Source: an uncultured Oscillospiraceae bacterium
GTDB lineage: Bacteria > Bacillota > Clostridia > Oscillospirales > Oscillospiraceae
Direction: 5' to 3'
DNA: 64,000 nt
NCBI GenBank assembly: GCA_947630755.1
Contig: CANRIU010000003.1
Location: 1 to 64,000 of the forward strand
In this document: positions 52,201 through 59,955 of the stretch, one piece after another
How the letters are laid out: each line of letters starts with the position of its first letter
Position numbering within the stretch: position 1 is the first letter of the stretch
Made by a program: the position numbers and the translations under genes
The notes under the pieces: model-generated
What the model was told of the DNA's origin: nothing
The model's database searches: none
Seen by the model: the letters and a program-made list of their open reading frames with translations, nothing else

Positions 52201-55200
52201 AACGAAACTCTGATCCACAGTATTGTCGCCGTCGTCCAGCCAGGCGGCCACGGTGAGATATACGGTGGTGTCGTTTTCAAGAGGCACGCTGTCCTTTGTG
52301 AAGTCGTACATCTCCGTCTCGCCGTCCATCGTGAGGTAGGAGTACTGGATGGGTACGCACAGGCCGTAGGCGTCCACATAGTAGGACTTCTGGGCGTGGG
52401 GGTATTCAGCGCGGTAGAGGACTTTAGTCCCCTCCTTGTCCTCGGACCATGTGAAGGTCAGGAGCTTGGCGGAGCGCATCATGGAGACATAAATGTCGGT
52501 AATGGCGTCGCCGTACCCGTCCCCGTTCATGGAGAGGACGTTGTGATGGTCGTTGTAGGGAGTGTCGGTGTAGGGGTTTACGCCGAGCAGGAAGTTATCG
52601 GTGAATACGACGTGGAAATACCTCTCGTACTGAGAGGCCTCCTCGTCCTCGTACCACCAGCCGGTGTCAAAGACTTTGGCTTTGCTCCAGTCGCCGTAGA
52701 ATCCGCACAGGGGCAGACCCAGCGCGACGGCGGTCTTATCGTTTTCCTCGGGAGTGAGGCTTATGAAGCCGTCCACATAGATGCCGCTTTTGTAGTGACC
52801 GTCCATGTAGGTCTTATCATCTTTGGTAAGAGTGATGGAGACAGTCACCTCTGCTGTGCCGTTTGCCTCGACAGTTACCTTATTATCGGCAACGCCGCTG
52901 CCGGAGAAAACTGCCTTGGTGGAGAGCAGCCTGCTCGTCTCGCTCATGTACTCGCCGTCATAACCCGTTATGGTCTGGTACTGGTCCGTCACCAGCGTGC
53001 TGTCCAGGGTGTATGTATGCGGCTCACCGGACATATTGGTAATCTTGAATGTGAAGCTGTAAACCCCGTTTGCGTTGTCCTTGAGGGACGCCTTGGGGGT
53101 GAGCTCCTCATTGTCGTCCACTTTCACGGTGAGGTACGCGGGGGTGGTGACGGCGTTATACACGTTTGCAAGACCCGCGCCCTGACGCCTGGGGGAGTAG
53201 GGGACCTTGACGCCGCCCTCGGTTTCACTTTCGATGAGGGGAGTGGCGGTACTCATAAGCAGCGCCTCCGCCACATTGTGAAGCTCGGTGTCCTTTATCT
53301 CCGGATGGGTTTTCTGGAGGTACTGGATAACAAGTGCGCTCATTCCGGCGATCTGGGGCGTCGCCATGGAGGTGCCGCTCATGTCGCCGTACTCGCCGCC
53401 GTCCAGGGTGGAGTATATATGTCCGCCGGGGGCGGTGATGTCGGGCACCAGCGTGAGGTCGGTGGACAGGCCCCAGGATGAGAACTCGCTCATCTTTCCG
53501 CCGTCGGGGTTGGGTATAGCCGTCAGGCCGCTGATGTTGACGACCATGGTCCCCACGACTTCCTGTCCGTCGTTATCATTTTTAGCCGCTTCGACCATAG
53601 TGGTGCCGTCCGCCAGGGTGATGAATACGTTGGGCAGAAGTCCGGCGTCCACCATGCCGCTGTACGGACCATCAACGTTGTCATAGACGACGCACCCGGC
53701 GGCTCCCGCATTATAGGCGTTTGTCTGCTTGCTCGTGAAATCGATCTCGCCGCGCTGAACAAGGGCAATCCATGGAGCTTCCTCAAGACTGTCAATAGCC
53801 TCTTGGACCTGCTCAAAGTCAGTATCCTTGCCCACGCCGGGAATTACCACATATTTATACTCTGTCGTCCCTGCCTCCTCGTCGGTGACAAGGGTGGTGA
53901 AGGGCGTATCGGCAACGTCTATATATACGATTTTCTGACCATTCACCTCAAAGTAGACCATCATCATGCTGGAGTTCTCAGAGCTTGCAACAGCGGTGGC
54001 TCCGGCATAGGTAGCGGGGGAGGAGATGATGCTGTTGTCCGGGTCGTCGGTCTTGTTGAGATTCGTCCCGGTGGGGTTCCCATACGCCGCGGAGGTGGAG
54101 TTTCCGGCAGCCACCGCGAGGATCATGCCGTGGGAGGCCACCTTATTATAAATTTCATTCTCCCACTCGTATACGGAGGTGGGGAATCCGGCGTTGGAGC
54201 CGAGGCTCATGTTCACGGAGTCCACGCCCAGGTAGAAGCAGTCCTCCAGGGCGGCGGCGATGTCGTCCTGATAGGCTCCGCCGTTGTCGCCGAACACCTT
54301 CATGATGAGAAGCTGCGCGCCGGGGGCCACGCCCACGACATCCGTGCCCTCGGTCTTGTTGGCGGCGATGATTCCGGCGACATGGGTGCCGTGGTCGCCC
54401 TGACCGTCGGTGTGGCTGACATCGGTGTCGCTGTCCACATAGCAGAAGGCGTAGGGCACCTTCGTGTTCACATGGAGCTGCTGGGCTGTGACACGGGTGG
54501 AATAATCCTTTGACGCCGCGTGGAGATTAGGCATCGCGGCGGCTATCTCAGCCTCCGTGAGGGGATCGGTCGGTGTAAACCCCTCGGCTGAAAAGGAAGG
54601 GTGGGTCACATCAAGACCCGTGTCGATGACGGCGACGCGCATCCCGTCGCCGTTGTACCCGACGCCCCAGGTCTGCACGGCGCCCACGGACTTGCTGGTG
54701 GAGAAGGTGAGCTTCTCCGCCTCGCCATCCGTCAGGTCGTCGGGAAGCTCATATCTCCCGGCGAGGAACGCGCTTCTGACGCCCTCGACATTCGACACAG
54801 CCTCAAGCGCGCCGTAGGGCATATCGAGGGACATGCCGTTGAAGAGGGTATCGTACTTGTAGTTCACCTCAACGGCGGAGCTGGCGGAGGCGGGGAGGGG
54901 AATGCCCGCCATGGCGTCTTCTATGGCCTGCTCGATCCTGTCAAGAAGCTCGTCCTGATAGGAGCTGATTTCGGCCCGCTCGTTTATGACGGCGATGCCG
55001 TTATCCTGCAGGTCCTGAGCCGTAAAGCCCTGGTCCAGAAGCGCGGGCTCCTCGAACACCACAATGACCCTGACGGTGTCCGTTGGAGCGGGCGTGTCCT
55101 GTCCCAGAAGATACTGAGAGGAGAGGTCGCGCTTGAGATCAAGCCCCGTGTCCTCTGAGGGCGTGATCGTCGCGCCGGTATAGTCCCCGTAACGGGTAAA

Positions 55201-55407
55201 GCCGCTATCCGGCGTATATCCCTGACCGTGAGGCCCATCCCTCTCCGGCAGCGGGACATGACCGTCCCCGAAAGGGGAGCCGTCCTGTCCCTCGTCGCCG
55301 CCGACTGTGGCATAGTCCCCGCCATTGGGGCTCGCCGCCACAACCGGAGGCACCGTGCACAGAAGCATACACAGCGCCAGCGCGGTCGCAAGCAATTTTT
55401 TACTCAT
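46237..55407 (-). CDS. Giant SLH-anchored subtilisin-family protease (3,056 residues)
   Basis: Signal peptide MSKKLLATALALCMLLCTVPPVVAA in part. Propeptide (about 110-225). S8 catalytic domain (about 250-720) with Asp262 (VIDTGLDVTH), His339 (GDHGTHVAG) and Ser680 (SGTSMATPQ), interrupted by a PA domain (about 480-630). A C5a-peptidase-like Fn3 region follows. The middle and C-terminal part alternates bacterial Ig-like domains (VTGLTISSESIALIKGEEA, ATVNVGGSIQLTAAVLP) with repeated propeller-like modules (KVYAYDASGCFYVLDPKT, KIYAYGVSGAFYAIDPDT). Then come a bacterial-repeat domain and three SLH domains (last 190 residues) for cell-wall anchoring. Extracellular, probably nutritive or host-directed. 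ATG at 55407 has AAGAAGG in front. Confidence 0.93.
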   Translation of the reverse strand: MSKKLLATALALCMLLCTVPPVVAASPNGGDYATVGGDEGQDGSPFGDGHVPLPERDGPHGQGYTPDSGFTRYGDYTGATITPSEDTGLDLKRDLSSQYLLGQDTPAPTDTVRVIVVFEEPALLDQGFTAQDLQDNGIAVINERAEISSYQDELLDRIEQAIEDAMAGIPLPASASSAVEVNYKYDTLFNGMSLDMPYGALEAVSNVEGVRSAFLAGRYELPDDLTDGEAEKLTFSTSKSVGAVQTWGVGYNGDGMRVAVIDTGLDVTHPSFSAEGFTPTDPLTEAEIAAAMPNLHAASKDYSTRVTAQQLHVNTKVPYAFCYVDSDTDVSHTDGQGDHGTHVAGIIAANKTEGTDVVGVAPGAQLLIMKVFGDNGGAYQDDIAAALEDCFYLGVDSVNMSLGSNAGFPTSVYEWENEIYNKVASHGMILAVAAGNSTSAAYGNPTGTNLNKTDDPDNSIISSPATYAGATAVASSENSSMMMVYFEVNGQKIVYIDVADTPFTTLVTDEEAGTTEYKYVVIPGVGKDTDFEQVQEAIDSLEEAPWIALVQRGEIDFTSKQTNAYNAGAAGCVVYDNVDGPYSGMVDAGLLPNVFITLADGTTMVEAAKNDNDGQEVVGTMVVNISGLTAIPNPDGGKMSEFSSWGLSTDLTLVPDITAPGGHIYSTLDGGEYGDMSGTSMATPQIAGMSALVIQYLQKTHPEIKDTELHNVAEALLMSTATPLIESETEGGVKVPYSPRRQGAGLANVYNAVTTPAYLTVKVDDNEELTPKASLKDNANGVYSFTFKITNMSGEPHTYTLDSTLVTDQYQTITGYDGEYMSETSRLLSTKAVFSGSGVADNKVTVEANGTAEVTVSITLTKDDKTYMDGHYKSGIYVDGFISLTPEENDKTAVALGLPLCGFYGDWSKAKVFDTGWWYEDEEASQYERYFHVVFTDNFLLGVNPYTDTPYNDHHNVLSMNGDGYGDAITDIYVSMMRSAKLLTFTWSEDKEGTKVLYRAEYPHAQKSYYVDAYGLCVPIQYSYLTMDGETEMYDFTKDSVPLENDTTVYLTVAAWLDDGDNTVDQSFVVPITIDNEKPQIIGTPTLTEDGKLKVTVSDNNCIAAVMPITSTGNAAEYITVEDTDHEADKQYEIEIDLAGLDSVFQLVVADYGFNETYYTVTLNTEPTFDANSWYAYRQFSWGETDYGTLESTDYYNGWWSFSGDDASDMVFRDSSAATGAADVSAADYVDGYIIGIEEPGTDDYTGEETPAAIFAIKPGSWTRLPVGTLTFEEDGETVAPTAVDMAFNYKDSKIYVLTARDESGTALLLTLDPASWTVTSHVELQGPENELLTLAASKDGTLYSVDTDDKDAKLYTIGTDGAVEAVGSTGVATGAIVYSYDWDLEENVASVQGFYQSMAFDHSAEGGEQLYWANYLAQSDPVTYETDVDAVFYKVDTAKGTATKVSDVLLYGELAGLFKPNTEPETEVIPEAEKVTGLTISSESIALIKGEEALLEIFPEPFNASTKDVVWSSSEESVAKVEAGVVTALKAGTTTITASVDGVSAKCAVTVIEPVGSLYFYDNMTYQWVKVRDVADTSTAEFVPGSISPTYAITAAAYHNGKVYAYDASGCFYVLDPKTMNGVKLGSCGEMINAMAFNYKDGFMYGIKEHTEGMMWEQVTTYTLVQINMNTGAIRDVAVLDYDTVGQPCYGMTIDNDGKFYLGTVNFDYDLELTEMTVTEDDDGFTIQVPEDGHHVMSFREGWTQYGSIHYSDANKAIFWANDLGQLYYIDTDTFTDVYLGGIMSLELAGEAFNMGLLEIVEDEPEVPEVKATDFSIADKYIVLQGGTAAVKADIEPWNATDELICTIDKTDVADVTDGVISGKTVGTAELTVTVGDLEAKTAAVQVLESGAVLHGIAIQDYTAQNYGFWIHFSDTDPGVEPAVDDDSLFVTEISVYAGAMYDGMVYAYLQGDESMDYEHYLTTFDTDNFEMGELVRCSYPIRDMAMDYTTGALYAVCSGGLYEGAVIQIDRETGEAYLIGDAGTPLAAATFDESGNLYAIGENGMLYSVNTSTAKLTEIGPTGYTNCTGYQSMHYDPNTKNTYWTYLDRESASGGLQVVDLATGTATDLGAVFTGLVIGALYTVPEKAITPEPTTEATKVVLSDKKATVNVGGSIQLTAAVLPLGESQVDDSIIWRSDNETVATVDANGTVTGFKAGTATIKATNEASGRTAECLVTVTDFARRFFAYDQTDGQWVSFDANGTMSVEHIDAQDEEELQVSYYVQSENKIYAYGVSGAFYAIDPDTYARTKLGEMDFGEYEDDHGDSYPIVPVDLGYDAESGKLYLTATAMEVSEWGYYGASAFIYEVDKSNGTATQLFESGEYALANLEVVNGKLYGIDTFQTGVITVIDPETGDYTQPTMVKTYWSEPTSSRSFFTDALTGQMYAVRDFAGGSMGGNGDTPEPILYAFDPNDASIVEVMSLGGAVLHGVHLREKTVPMEVPAIVGDPEVSSEDTVLDGVDDAKLKEMTDALANTKPDTSALTEIAGNTVDVPEDAVTDGIEALEAAGVTATEEDVRIVAESYLNIGVESYSISSEDKTLALEIDAFCHLLATTAAEDEEIIKDEANKNAVEISGSDQKLSVNSPITLWVGLPLDFVDDDVDSILVKHTKDGSEHYHMASISRFTDDKGEVIRLMAVFTSSDGLSPFVFSTSNKAVAQIGGTYYATLQEAVDAAKDGDTIIVSDPEAKAVVGRSLGVTLKGSEPEIDTSKMLSPAGGYSMNVEVGEDGSCFYTFYSSFVPTPTYSVNVGDMEHGSVTADKSSATYGSTVTLTVKPDEGYTIGTVTVTDQNGKAVEVTDNGDGTYSFRMPAGQVNVKVTAVFGCDGGESCPSSKYTDVDQHKWYHESVDYAVLKELMDGTAPTVFSPAGTATRGMVVTILYRLEGEPAVDGSTTFADVSAGAWYARAVAWAAANDIVTGYSDVKFGPSDPITRQQLAAILYRYAEKKGYVTSEPESLAGFVDAESVSSWAEDGMRWAVDAGLIQGVDDTHLAPGNKATRAQIATVLMRFCESIVK

Positions 55408-55508
55408 AGAATACCTTCTTTCCTGTTCCCGCAAATTATGCGGATTTCTGCATATTCCCCGCCGCTTTCCCCAAACCGGACCGATAATAAGGACCAAAAA
55501 GCGGGGTT

Positions 55509-55663
55509 AAAAAGGTGTACTTTTCCGTATCAGGGTATTACGAAAAAATACATTGCTTATTTTAGCACATTTCCGGGGGAAATGTCTATATTTATTTACA
55601 TTTTTTTCGATTCCGATTGAAAGAAATTTGAAATTTGCGGTTACAGAAAAGTACACCTTTTTG
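55509..55663. repeat. MITE-like element with 21-base terminal inverted repeats
   Basis: AAAAAGGTGTACTTTTC at 55509-55525 (continuing CGTA) is matched by its complement ending at 55663; the 21-base ends differ at one position. The 113 bases inside are AT-rich and encode nothing. Size and ends suit a small non-autonomous transposon. No matching transposase is seen in the window and no clear target duplication. It sits about 100 bases upstream of the protease gene. The flanks 55408-55508 and 55664-55784 hold no gene. Confidence 0.6.
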
Positions 55664-55784
55664 TAAATCAGATCGTAAATTAATTCATAATTATAGTGAA
55701 TATTGTGAATATTGTTATTCATTTCACCGCCAGGGTTCTTTTTCCCAAAGCATACCGGGGCTTATCTTTTGTACGCTCATATAT

Positions 55785-55822
55785 GAAAACGCGGGCGGGA
55801 AGCATTCGCTTTCCGCCCGCGT
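55785..55822 (-). terminator. Terminator of the phosphodiester glycosidase gene
   Basis: On the minus strand ACGCGGGCGGAAAGC and GCTTCCCGCCCGCGT arms with loop GAAT (one mismatch), followed by TTTTC, 36 bases after the stop. Confidence 0.8.
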
Positions 55823-55857
55823 CAATTTACATGCGCGGCATCTGCCCGGTATTAAAC

Positions 55858-57213
55858 TCAATCAACATCCCCGAAGGAGAGATCACCCTCCGCCGGAATC
55901 TTCTCAGGCTCCTCCTCGGCAGGGGGGAGGACCACCCAGGCGTCCGGAATAGTGCGCCCTCCCGCCATTGGCGTGGACGCCTTTGTTATCATCTCGCCCA
56001 TGTACGACATGGAGGAGCTGGAGCCGCCGTCCATGTTCATGGCGTTGTAGCAGTCGTATTTCAGAAGTATATTTGCGCAGGTCTCCACGGAGGCCCCGAG
56101 GCCCGTCGTGACGCCACGCCCCTCCACAACAAGCAGTAGCACCGTCTTGTCGGAGGTCTGCCCGATGCATGTGCGCGGCTGCTTGCTCATGAAGTTCCTG
56201 TTGACGTGCAGCTCCCCGTTGAGGACGATTATCGGCTCAAACTCCACTGCGTATCTCAGCTCCGAGAGGTCCAGCGCGTAGCCCATCCGCAGATTCCCGT
56301 CGTAGTCAAAGCCGCAGGTCTGGTATGTCCCGCCCTTTGCCTCGGACAAAATCTCTCCGTCGCTGATGACCAGCCCTTCCACAACGTCGCCCTTGCCGTG
56401 TCCCTCCACATCGAGGAAGCCCCCGGCGTTGACGCCGAGCACCGCCCCCTCCTGGGTGCAGAAGTCAGTAACCGTGGTTCCGCGTCCCTGACGGTGGTTC
56501 ACCGCCAGCATCACCCGGGTGGAGTCCTTGATAATCGCCAGTTTCCCGGTGTAGTCGCTGTTCTTGTAGTAGACGATGATGAGCTTGTTCGGTACATCGA
56601 TCGCCCACACGTCGTCGCCCACGGTGGTCTTTATGCCCATGTCCACGATGTCCTTGATTTGCAGCTCGTGGAAGTCCTCGATGTCCTCAGGTATTGTCTC
56701 CGGGTCCAGCTCCGGGAACAGCTCCAGCATTGCGAGAAGCCCCGTCGGGTCCGGGTCCTCCGGAGGCTCCTCCGGCACATCCGGCTCGTCCGGGACATCC
56801 GGCTTCTCCGGCGTCACCGGGTCCTCGGGAGTTGTCGGCTGCTCCGGGGGCTCCGGCTCAGCGGGCTCATCCTGCCCGGGGAGCCTGCTCTCCTCGACCA
56901 GGTTATTCTGGAGCTCCTGATAATACCTGTCCATGACATCGTTCACCACGTCCTCAGGTATGAACGCGGTTGCGAGCCACTGGTGTGTGAAGGTACTCAT
57001 CGCCGTCTGGATATACATCTCCCGCAGATTTTTTATAAACGGTATCTGTGAGTACACGGCTGTGAGGTACCCGGCGACCCCGAGGATAAGCACACACGCC
57101 ACAGCGATAAGCCAGTTACGCGCTTTGTGGGATTTGCGCGGCTTAGTTGAGGTGTGCGCTCCGGAGGAGCCGCCAAAAACTTTTGAATTGGTATTTTTAT
57201 TATCTTTTTTCAT
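55858..57213 (-). CDS. Phosphodiester glycosidase family protein, membrane-anchored
   Basis: 451 residues. An N-terminal basic cytoplasmic stretch and one membrane segment (about 34-53), a proline/glutamate-rich linker (about 115-155, with repeated PDVPDEP-type units), then a NAGPA-like domain (about 200-430) with GVNAGGFLDVEGHG, IGQTSDKTVLLLVVEGRG and AMNMDGGSSSSMSY. Enzymes of this family cleave sugar-phosphodiester bonds, for example on wall polymers; the bacterial substrate is not known. The domain is outside the cell. ATG at 57213 has a weak ribosome binding site. Confidence 0.85.
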   Translation of the reverse strand: MKKDNKNTNSKVFGGSSGAHTSTKPRKSHKARNWLIAVACVLILGVAGYLTAVYSQIPFIKNLREMYIQTAMSTFTHQWLATAFIPEDVVNDVMDRYYQELQNNLVEESRLPGQDEPAEPEPPEQPTTPEDPVTPEKPDVPDEPDVPEEPPEDPDPTGLLAMLELFPELDPETIPEDIEDFHELQIKDIVDMGIKTTVGDDVWAIDVPNKLIIVYYKNSDYTGKLAIIKDSTRVMLAVNHRQGRGTTVTDFCTQEGAVLGVNAGGFLDVEGHGKGDVVEGLVISDGEILSEAKGGTYQTCGFDYDGNLRMGYALDLSELRYAVEFEPIIVLNGELHVNRNFMSKQPRTCIGQTSDKTVLLLVVEGRGVTTGLGASVETCANILLKYDCYNAMNMDGGSSSSMSYMGEMITKASTPMAGGRTIPDAWVVLPPAEEEPEKIPAEGDLSFGDVD

Positions 57214-57319
57214 AGCATAAGTATTCTAACAAAATATGTCGAAAGTTGCAACCACATTTTTAAATATAATATGACAAAAAAACATTAATTTTCCGACCCT
57301 CCGCCGTCAAAAGCCATTG

Positions 57320-57348
57320 TTGCAAAAACGAAGAAAAGGTAATATAAT
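57320..57348 (+). promoter_or_regulatory. Sigma-A promoter of tgt
   Basis: TTGCAA (57320-57325), 17 bases, TATAAT (57343-57348), 34 bases before the start. Confidence 0.8.
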
Positions 57349-57381
57349 ATCGTTAAAATAACAAGTCCTTCTGGAGGCTGT

Positions 57382-58512
57382 ATGTTTGAGATAATAAAGA
57401 CCGAGGGCCGCGCCCGCCGCGGCCGTTTCACCACTCCCCACGGCAGCGCCGAGACACCCGTTTTCATGAACGTCGGCACTCAGGCCGCAATAAAGGGCGG
57501 CCTGTCCGCCCGGGACCTTCGGGAGCTTGGCTGCCAGATCGAGCTTTCAAACACCTACCATCTCCACCTGCGCCCGGGGGATGAGCGCATCCGTGAGCTC
57601 GGCGGCCTCCATAAGTTTATGGACTGGCGCGGTCCGATACTCACCGACTCCGGCGGATTCCAGATATTCTCTCTGGCAAAGCTGAGAAAAATAACCGAGG
57701 AGGGCGCCGCCTTCAACTCCCACATCGACGGGCGGCGGGTGTTCATGTCCCCGGAGGACTCCATCCGCATCCAGTCGAACCTCGGCTCCGACATTGCCAT
57801 GGCCTTTGACGAGTGCATCGGCCTTCCCGCGCCCTACGGCTACGTCCGCGACTCGGCCCTGCGCACCTGCCGCTGGCTTGCAAGATGCAAGGCGGAGCTG
57901 GAGCGCCTCTCCTCCATGGAGGGGACCGTGAACCCCGGACAGGTCCTTTTCGGCATAAATCAGGGCGCCACCTATAAGGACATCCGCTGCGACACCATGG
58001 ACGCCATAGCCCAGCTCGACCTTCCCGGTTACGCCATCGGCGGCCTCGCGGTGGGGGAGAGCACTCAGGAGATGTACGACACCATAGACGCCGTGGAGGA
58101 GCATATGCCCAAGGACCGCCCCCGCTACCTCATGGGCGTGGGCACTCCCTCCAACATAATCGAGGGCGTCTACCGGGGCATAGACTTTTTTGACTGCGTT
58201 ATGCCCGCCCGGAACGGACGCCACGGGCACCTTTTCACCTGGGAGGGCGTAATAAACATCAAAAACGGCAAATACGCCTCCGACCCGGACCCCATTGACT
58301 CCGCCTGCGGCTGTCCCGTCTGCCGCTCCTACTCACGGGCCTATGTGCGCCACCTTTTCGTCTCCGGGGAGATCCTCGGCCTGCGCCTCGCCGTCGCCCA
58401 CAACCTGTGGTTTTATAACGAGCTCATGGCGCGGATAAGAAAAAGCCTTGACGAGGGGTCCTTCGGCGCCTTCCGCGAGAGGTACTCCGGCGTACTTGAC
58501 AGAAGAATCTGA
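57382..58512 (+). CDS. tgt: Queuine tRNA-ribosyltransferase
   Basis: 376 residues. Exchanges guanine 34 for preQ1 in tRNAs with GUN anticodons. Landmarks: LSNTYHLHLRPG, LTDSGGFQIFSL with the catalytic-region aspartate, FDECIGLPAP, YAIGGLAVGES, HLMGVG-like YLMGVGTPSNIIEGV with FFDCVMPARNGRHG, and the zinc site CGCPVCRSYSRAYVRHLF. TGGAGG precedes the ATG. tgt-yajC adjacency is common. Confidence 0.97.
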   Translation: MFEIIKTEGRARRGRFTTPHGSAETPVFMNVGTQAAIKGGLSARDLRELGCQIELSNTYHLHLRPGDERIRELGGLHKFMDWRGPILTDSGGFQIFSLAKLRKITEEGAAFNSHIDGRRVFMSPEDSIRIQSNLGSDIAMAFDECIGLPAPYGYVRDSALRTCRWLARCKAELERLSSMEGTVNPGQVLFGINQGATYKDIRCDTMDAIAQLDLPGYAIGGLAVGESTQEMYDTIDAVEEHMPKDRPRYLMGVGTPSNIIEGVYRGIDFFDCVMPARNGRHGHLFTWEGVINIKNGKYASDPDPIDSACGCPVCRSYSRAYVRHLFVSGEILGLRLAVAHNLWFYNELMARIRKSLDEGSFGAFRERYSGVLDRRI

Positions 58513-58532
58513 CCGCAATGTTCAAATAATTC

Positions 58533-58561
58533 TTGCAATTACGCCAAAGTCACTGTATAAT
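58533..58561 (+). promoter_or_regulatory. Sigma-A promoter of yajC
   Basis: TTGCAA (58533-58538), 17 bases, TATAAT (58556-58561). The leader to the yajC start is about 140 bases and contains a GC-rich hairpin (CGCCCCACGCCGGGGTGGGGCG in part, near 58629-58650). Confidence 0.8.
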
Positions 58562-58706
58562 AGCCAAAGGAGCTGTTATTATGGTCAAATTGAGCCCTTT
58601 TTCCCACTGTCAAGGGCGTATCTGCCGCCCCACGCCGGGGTGGGGCGTAATATGGCTTCGAGTATTTTTATCGCCGTCATTATTCATTCGATTTGGAGGT
58701 AAGTAA

Positions 58707-59144
58707 ATGTTTTCAAAAAATAAGGCTCTGTTCCGGGCGTTAAGCCTCGGGCTCTCGGTTGTATTCGCGGTCTTTGCACTGGCGGGCTGTATGCCCGCTG
58801 ACGGCACTGCTGCCGGCGGGGAAGGCGCTGACGCCTCCGCCGCGGCCGGAATGGGCGGCATGACCCTGATACTCTACCTTGTGGTCATCATCCTTGTGTT
58901 CTACTTCTTCATGATAAGACCCGAGAAGAAGCGCAAGAAGAAGGCCCAGGAGATGCGCGACTCCCTGGCTGTGGGCGACAACATCGTCACCATCGGCGGT
59001 ATGGTGGGCAAGATAGTCAACGTCTCCGGCGAGTATGTCACCTTTGAGACAGGCGAGGACCGCGTCCGCATAAAGATAGCCAAGTGGGGCATCTCCTCCA
59101 CCGGAAAGGACGCCGAGGAGCCCGACGAGAAGGCCTCCAACTAA
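58707..59144 (+). CDS. yajC: Preprotein translocase subunit YajC with lipoprotein-like N-terminus
   Basis: 145 residues. The YajC core is at about 50-135: membrane segment TLILYLVVIILVFYFFMIRP, KKRKKKAQEMRDSLAVGDNIVTIGGM and VSGEYVTFETGEDRVRIKI. It is preceded by an unusual signal-like stretch ending in a lipobox (VFALAGC, Cys28) and an alanine/glycine-rich spacer. YajC associates with SecDF in protein export. TTGGAGG precedes the ATG. If the lipobox is used, the N-terminus would be lipid-anchored outside. Confidence 0.93.
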   Translation: MFSKNKALFRALSLGLSVVFAVFALAGCMPADGTAAGGEGADASAAAGMGGMTLILYLVVIILVFYFFMIRPEKKRKKKAQEMRDSLAVGDNIVTIGGMVGKIVNVSGEYVTFETGEDRVRIKIAKWGISSTGKDAEEPDEKASN

Positions 59145-59220
59145 ATCTCCATAGAGTAATTATTGTCCCTCCTTGTGAATAAGTCTTATTAAAGGGCTTG
59201 TTTATAAGGAGGGATTTATT

Positions 59221-59622
59221 ATGCCCAAAAAAGAACCTAAGGGCTCCGCCGCGCGCCTCATGCCGGGGTGCCTTCTCGGGGCGGCGGTGACGCTCGCGCT
59301 GTCGGCGCTCCTGCTTGCGCTCCCGGCGGCGCTCATCGCCTCCGGCAGGGTGGGGGAGGGGGCGGCAATGACAATGACTGCCGCCGCCGCGTTCCTCGCC
59401 GCCTGCGCCGGGGCGCTGACGGCAAAAATTAAAAACGGCGGCTCGCCCCTCTCCGCCATCCTCGCGGCGCTGCTGGCCGCGGCGGTGAGGCTCCTTGTCA
59501 TGTTCATCTCCGACCGCTCCACGTCCTTCGACTCCGGAGACGCCTGGGTGCTGGCGGCGATGCTTGCGGGCGGCGCCCTCGTCTGGCTCACGGGCCGGGG
59601 CGGGCGGCGCCGGAGAAGGTAA
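59221..59622 (+). CDS. TIGR04086 family membrane protein
   Basis: 133 residues, four hydrophobic, alanine-rich segments (about 14-34, 45-65, 75-100, 108-125) and a basic C-terminal tail. This matches the TIGR04086 (YrzE-like) family that commonly follows yajC in Clostridia. Function unknown. AAGGAGG precedes the ATG. Confidence 0.75.
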   Translation: MPKKEPKGSAARLMPGCLLGAAVTLALSALLLALPAALIASGRVGEGAAMTMTAAAAFLAACAGALTAKIKNGGSPLSAILAALLAAAVRLLVMFISDRSTSFDSGDAWVLAAMLAGGALVWLTGRGGRRRRR

Positions 59623-59638
59623 TTTCCGGCAGATTGAC

Positions 59639-59673
59639 AACGCTCCTGATTACGAACTGTAATCAGGAGCGTT
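59639..59673 (+). terminator. Terminator-like hairpin after the TIGR04086 gene
   Basis: AACGCTCCTGATTAC and its perfect complement (15 bp, 5-base loop). The T-tract is weak (AGTTTAC), so termination is likely but not certain. Confidence 0.6.
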
Positions 59674-59812
59674 AGTTTACATAAACGGTAGCTGATAACC
59701 AATATATTGTGGTTACTTCAAGCGTACTCCCCAAATATAGCGGAATTGCAGGCGTTTTACACCACGAAAACGCCCTGCCGGATGCGTAGTTTACATAACG
59801 CAGTTTACATAA
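59674..59812 (+). repeat. Three copies of AGTTTACATAA in the spoIIM leader
   Basis: AGTTTACATAA occurs at 59674-59684, 59788-59798 and 59802-59812; the last two are 14 bases apart. Between the first and second lies a hairpin (GCAGGCGTTTT with AAAACGCCCTGC, 59752-59778). No gene is present in 59623-59955. Confidence 0.45.
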
Positions 59813-59847
59813 TTGTTGTGCATAATTCACAAATTTGGATTTTCCTA

Positions 59848-59876
59848 TTGATTATTTATTCCGGATGGTTTATTAT
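59848..59876 (+). promoter_or_regulatory. Promoter of spoIIM-xerD
   Basis: TTGATT (59848-59853), 17 bases, TATTAT (59871-59876). Confidence 0.5.
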
Positions 59877-59955
59877 ATAAGAACCTCAGGGAGATTTGAT
59901 GTCCCGGTAATTTTTTTGGACGTACCTGAATAAACCTTTATCGGGTGATTTTGGT

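Noticed and set aside
50155..53481. 1,108-codon open frame on the plus strand inside the giant protease gene
   Set aside because: It lies fully antisense to a gene with clear domains, and its Val/Gly/His/Asp-rich composition is what the complement of a GC-rich coding frame produces. No ribosome binding site or family motif.
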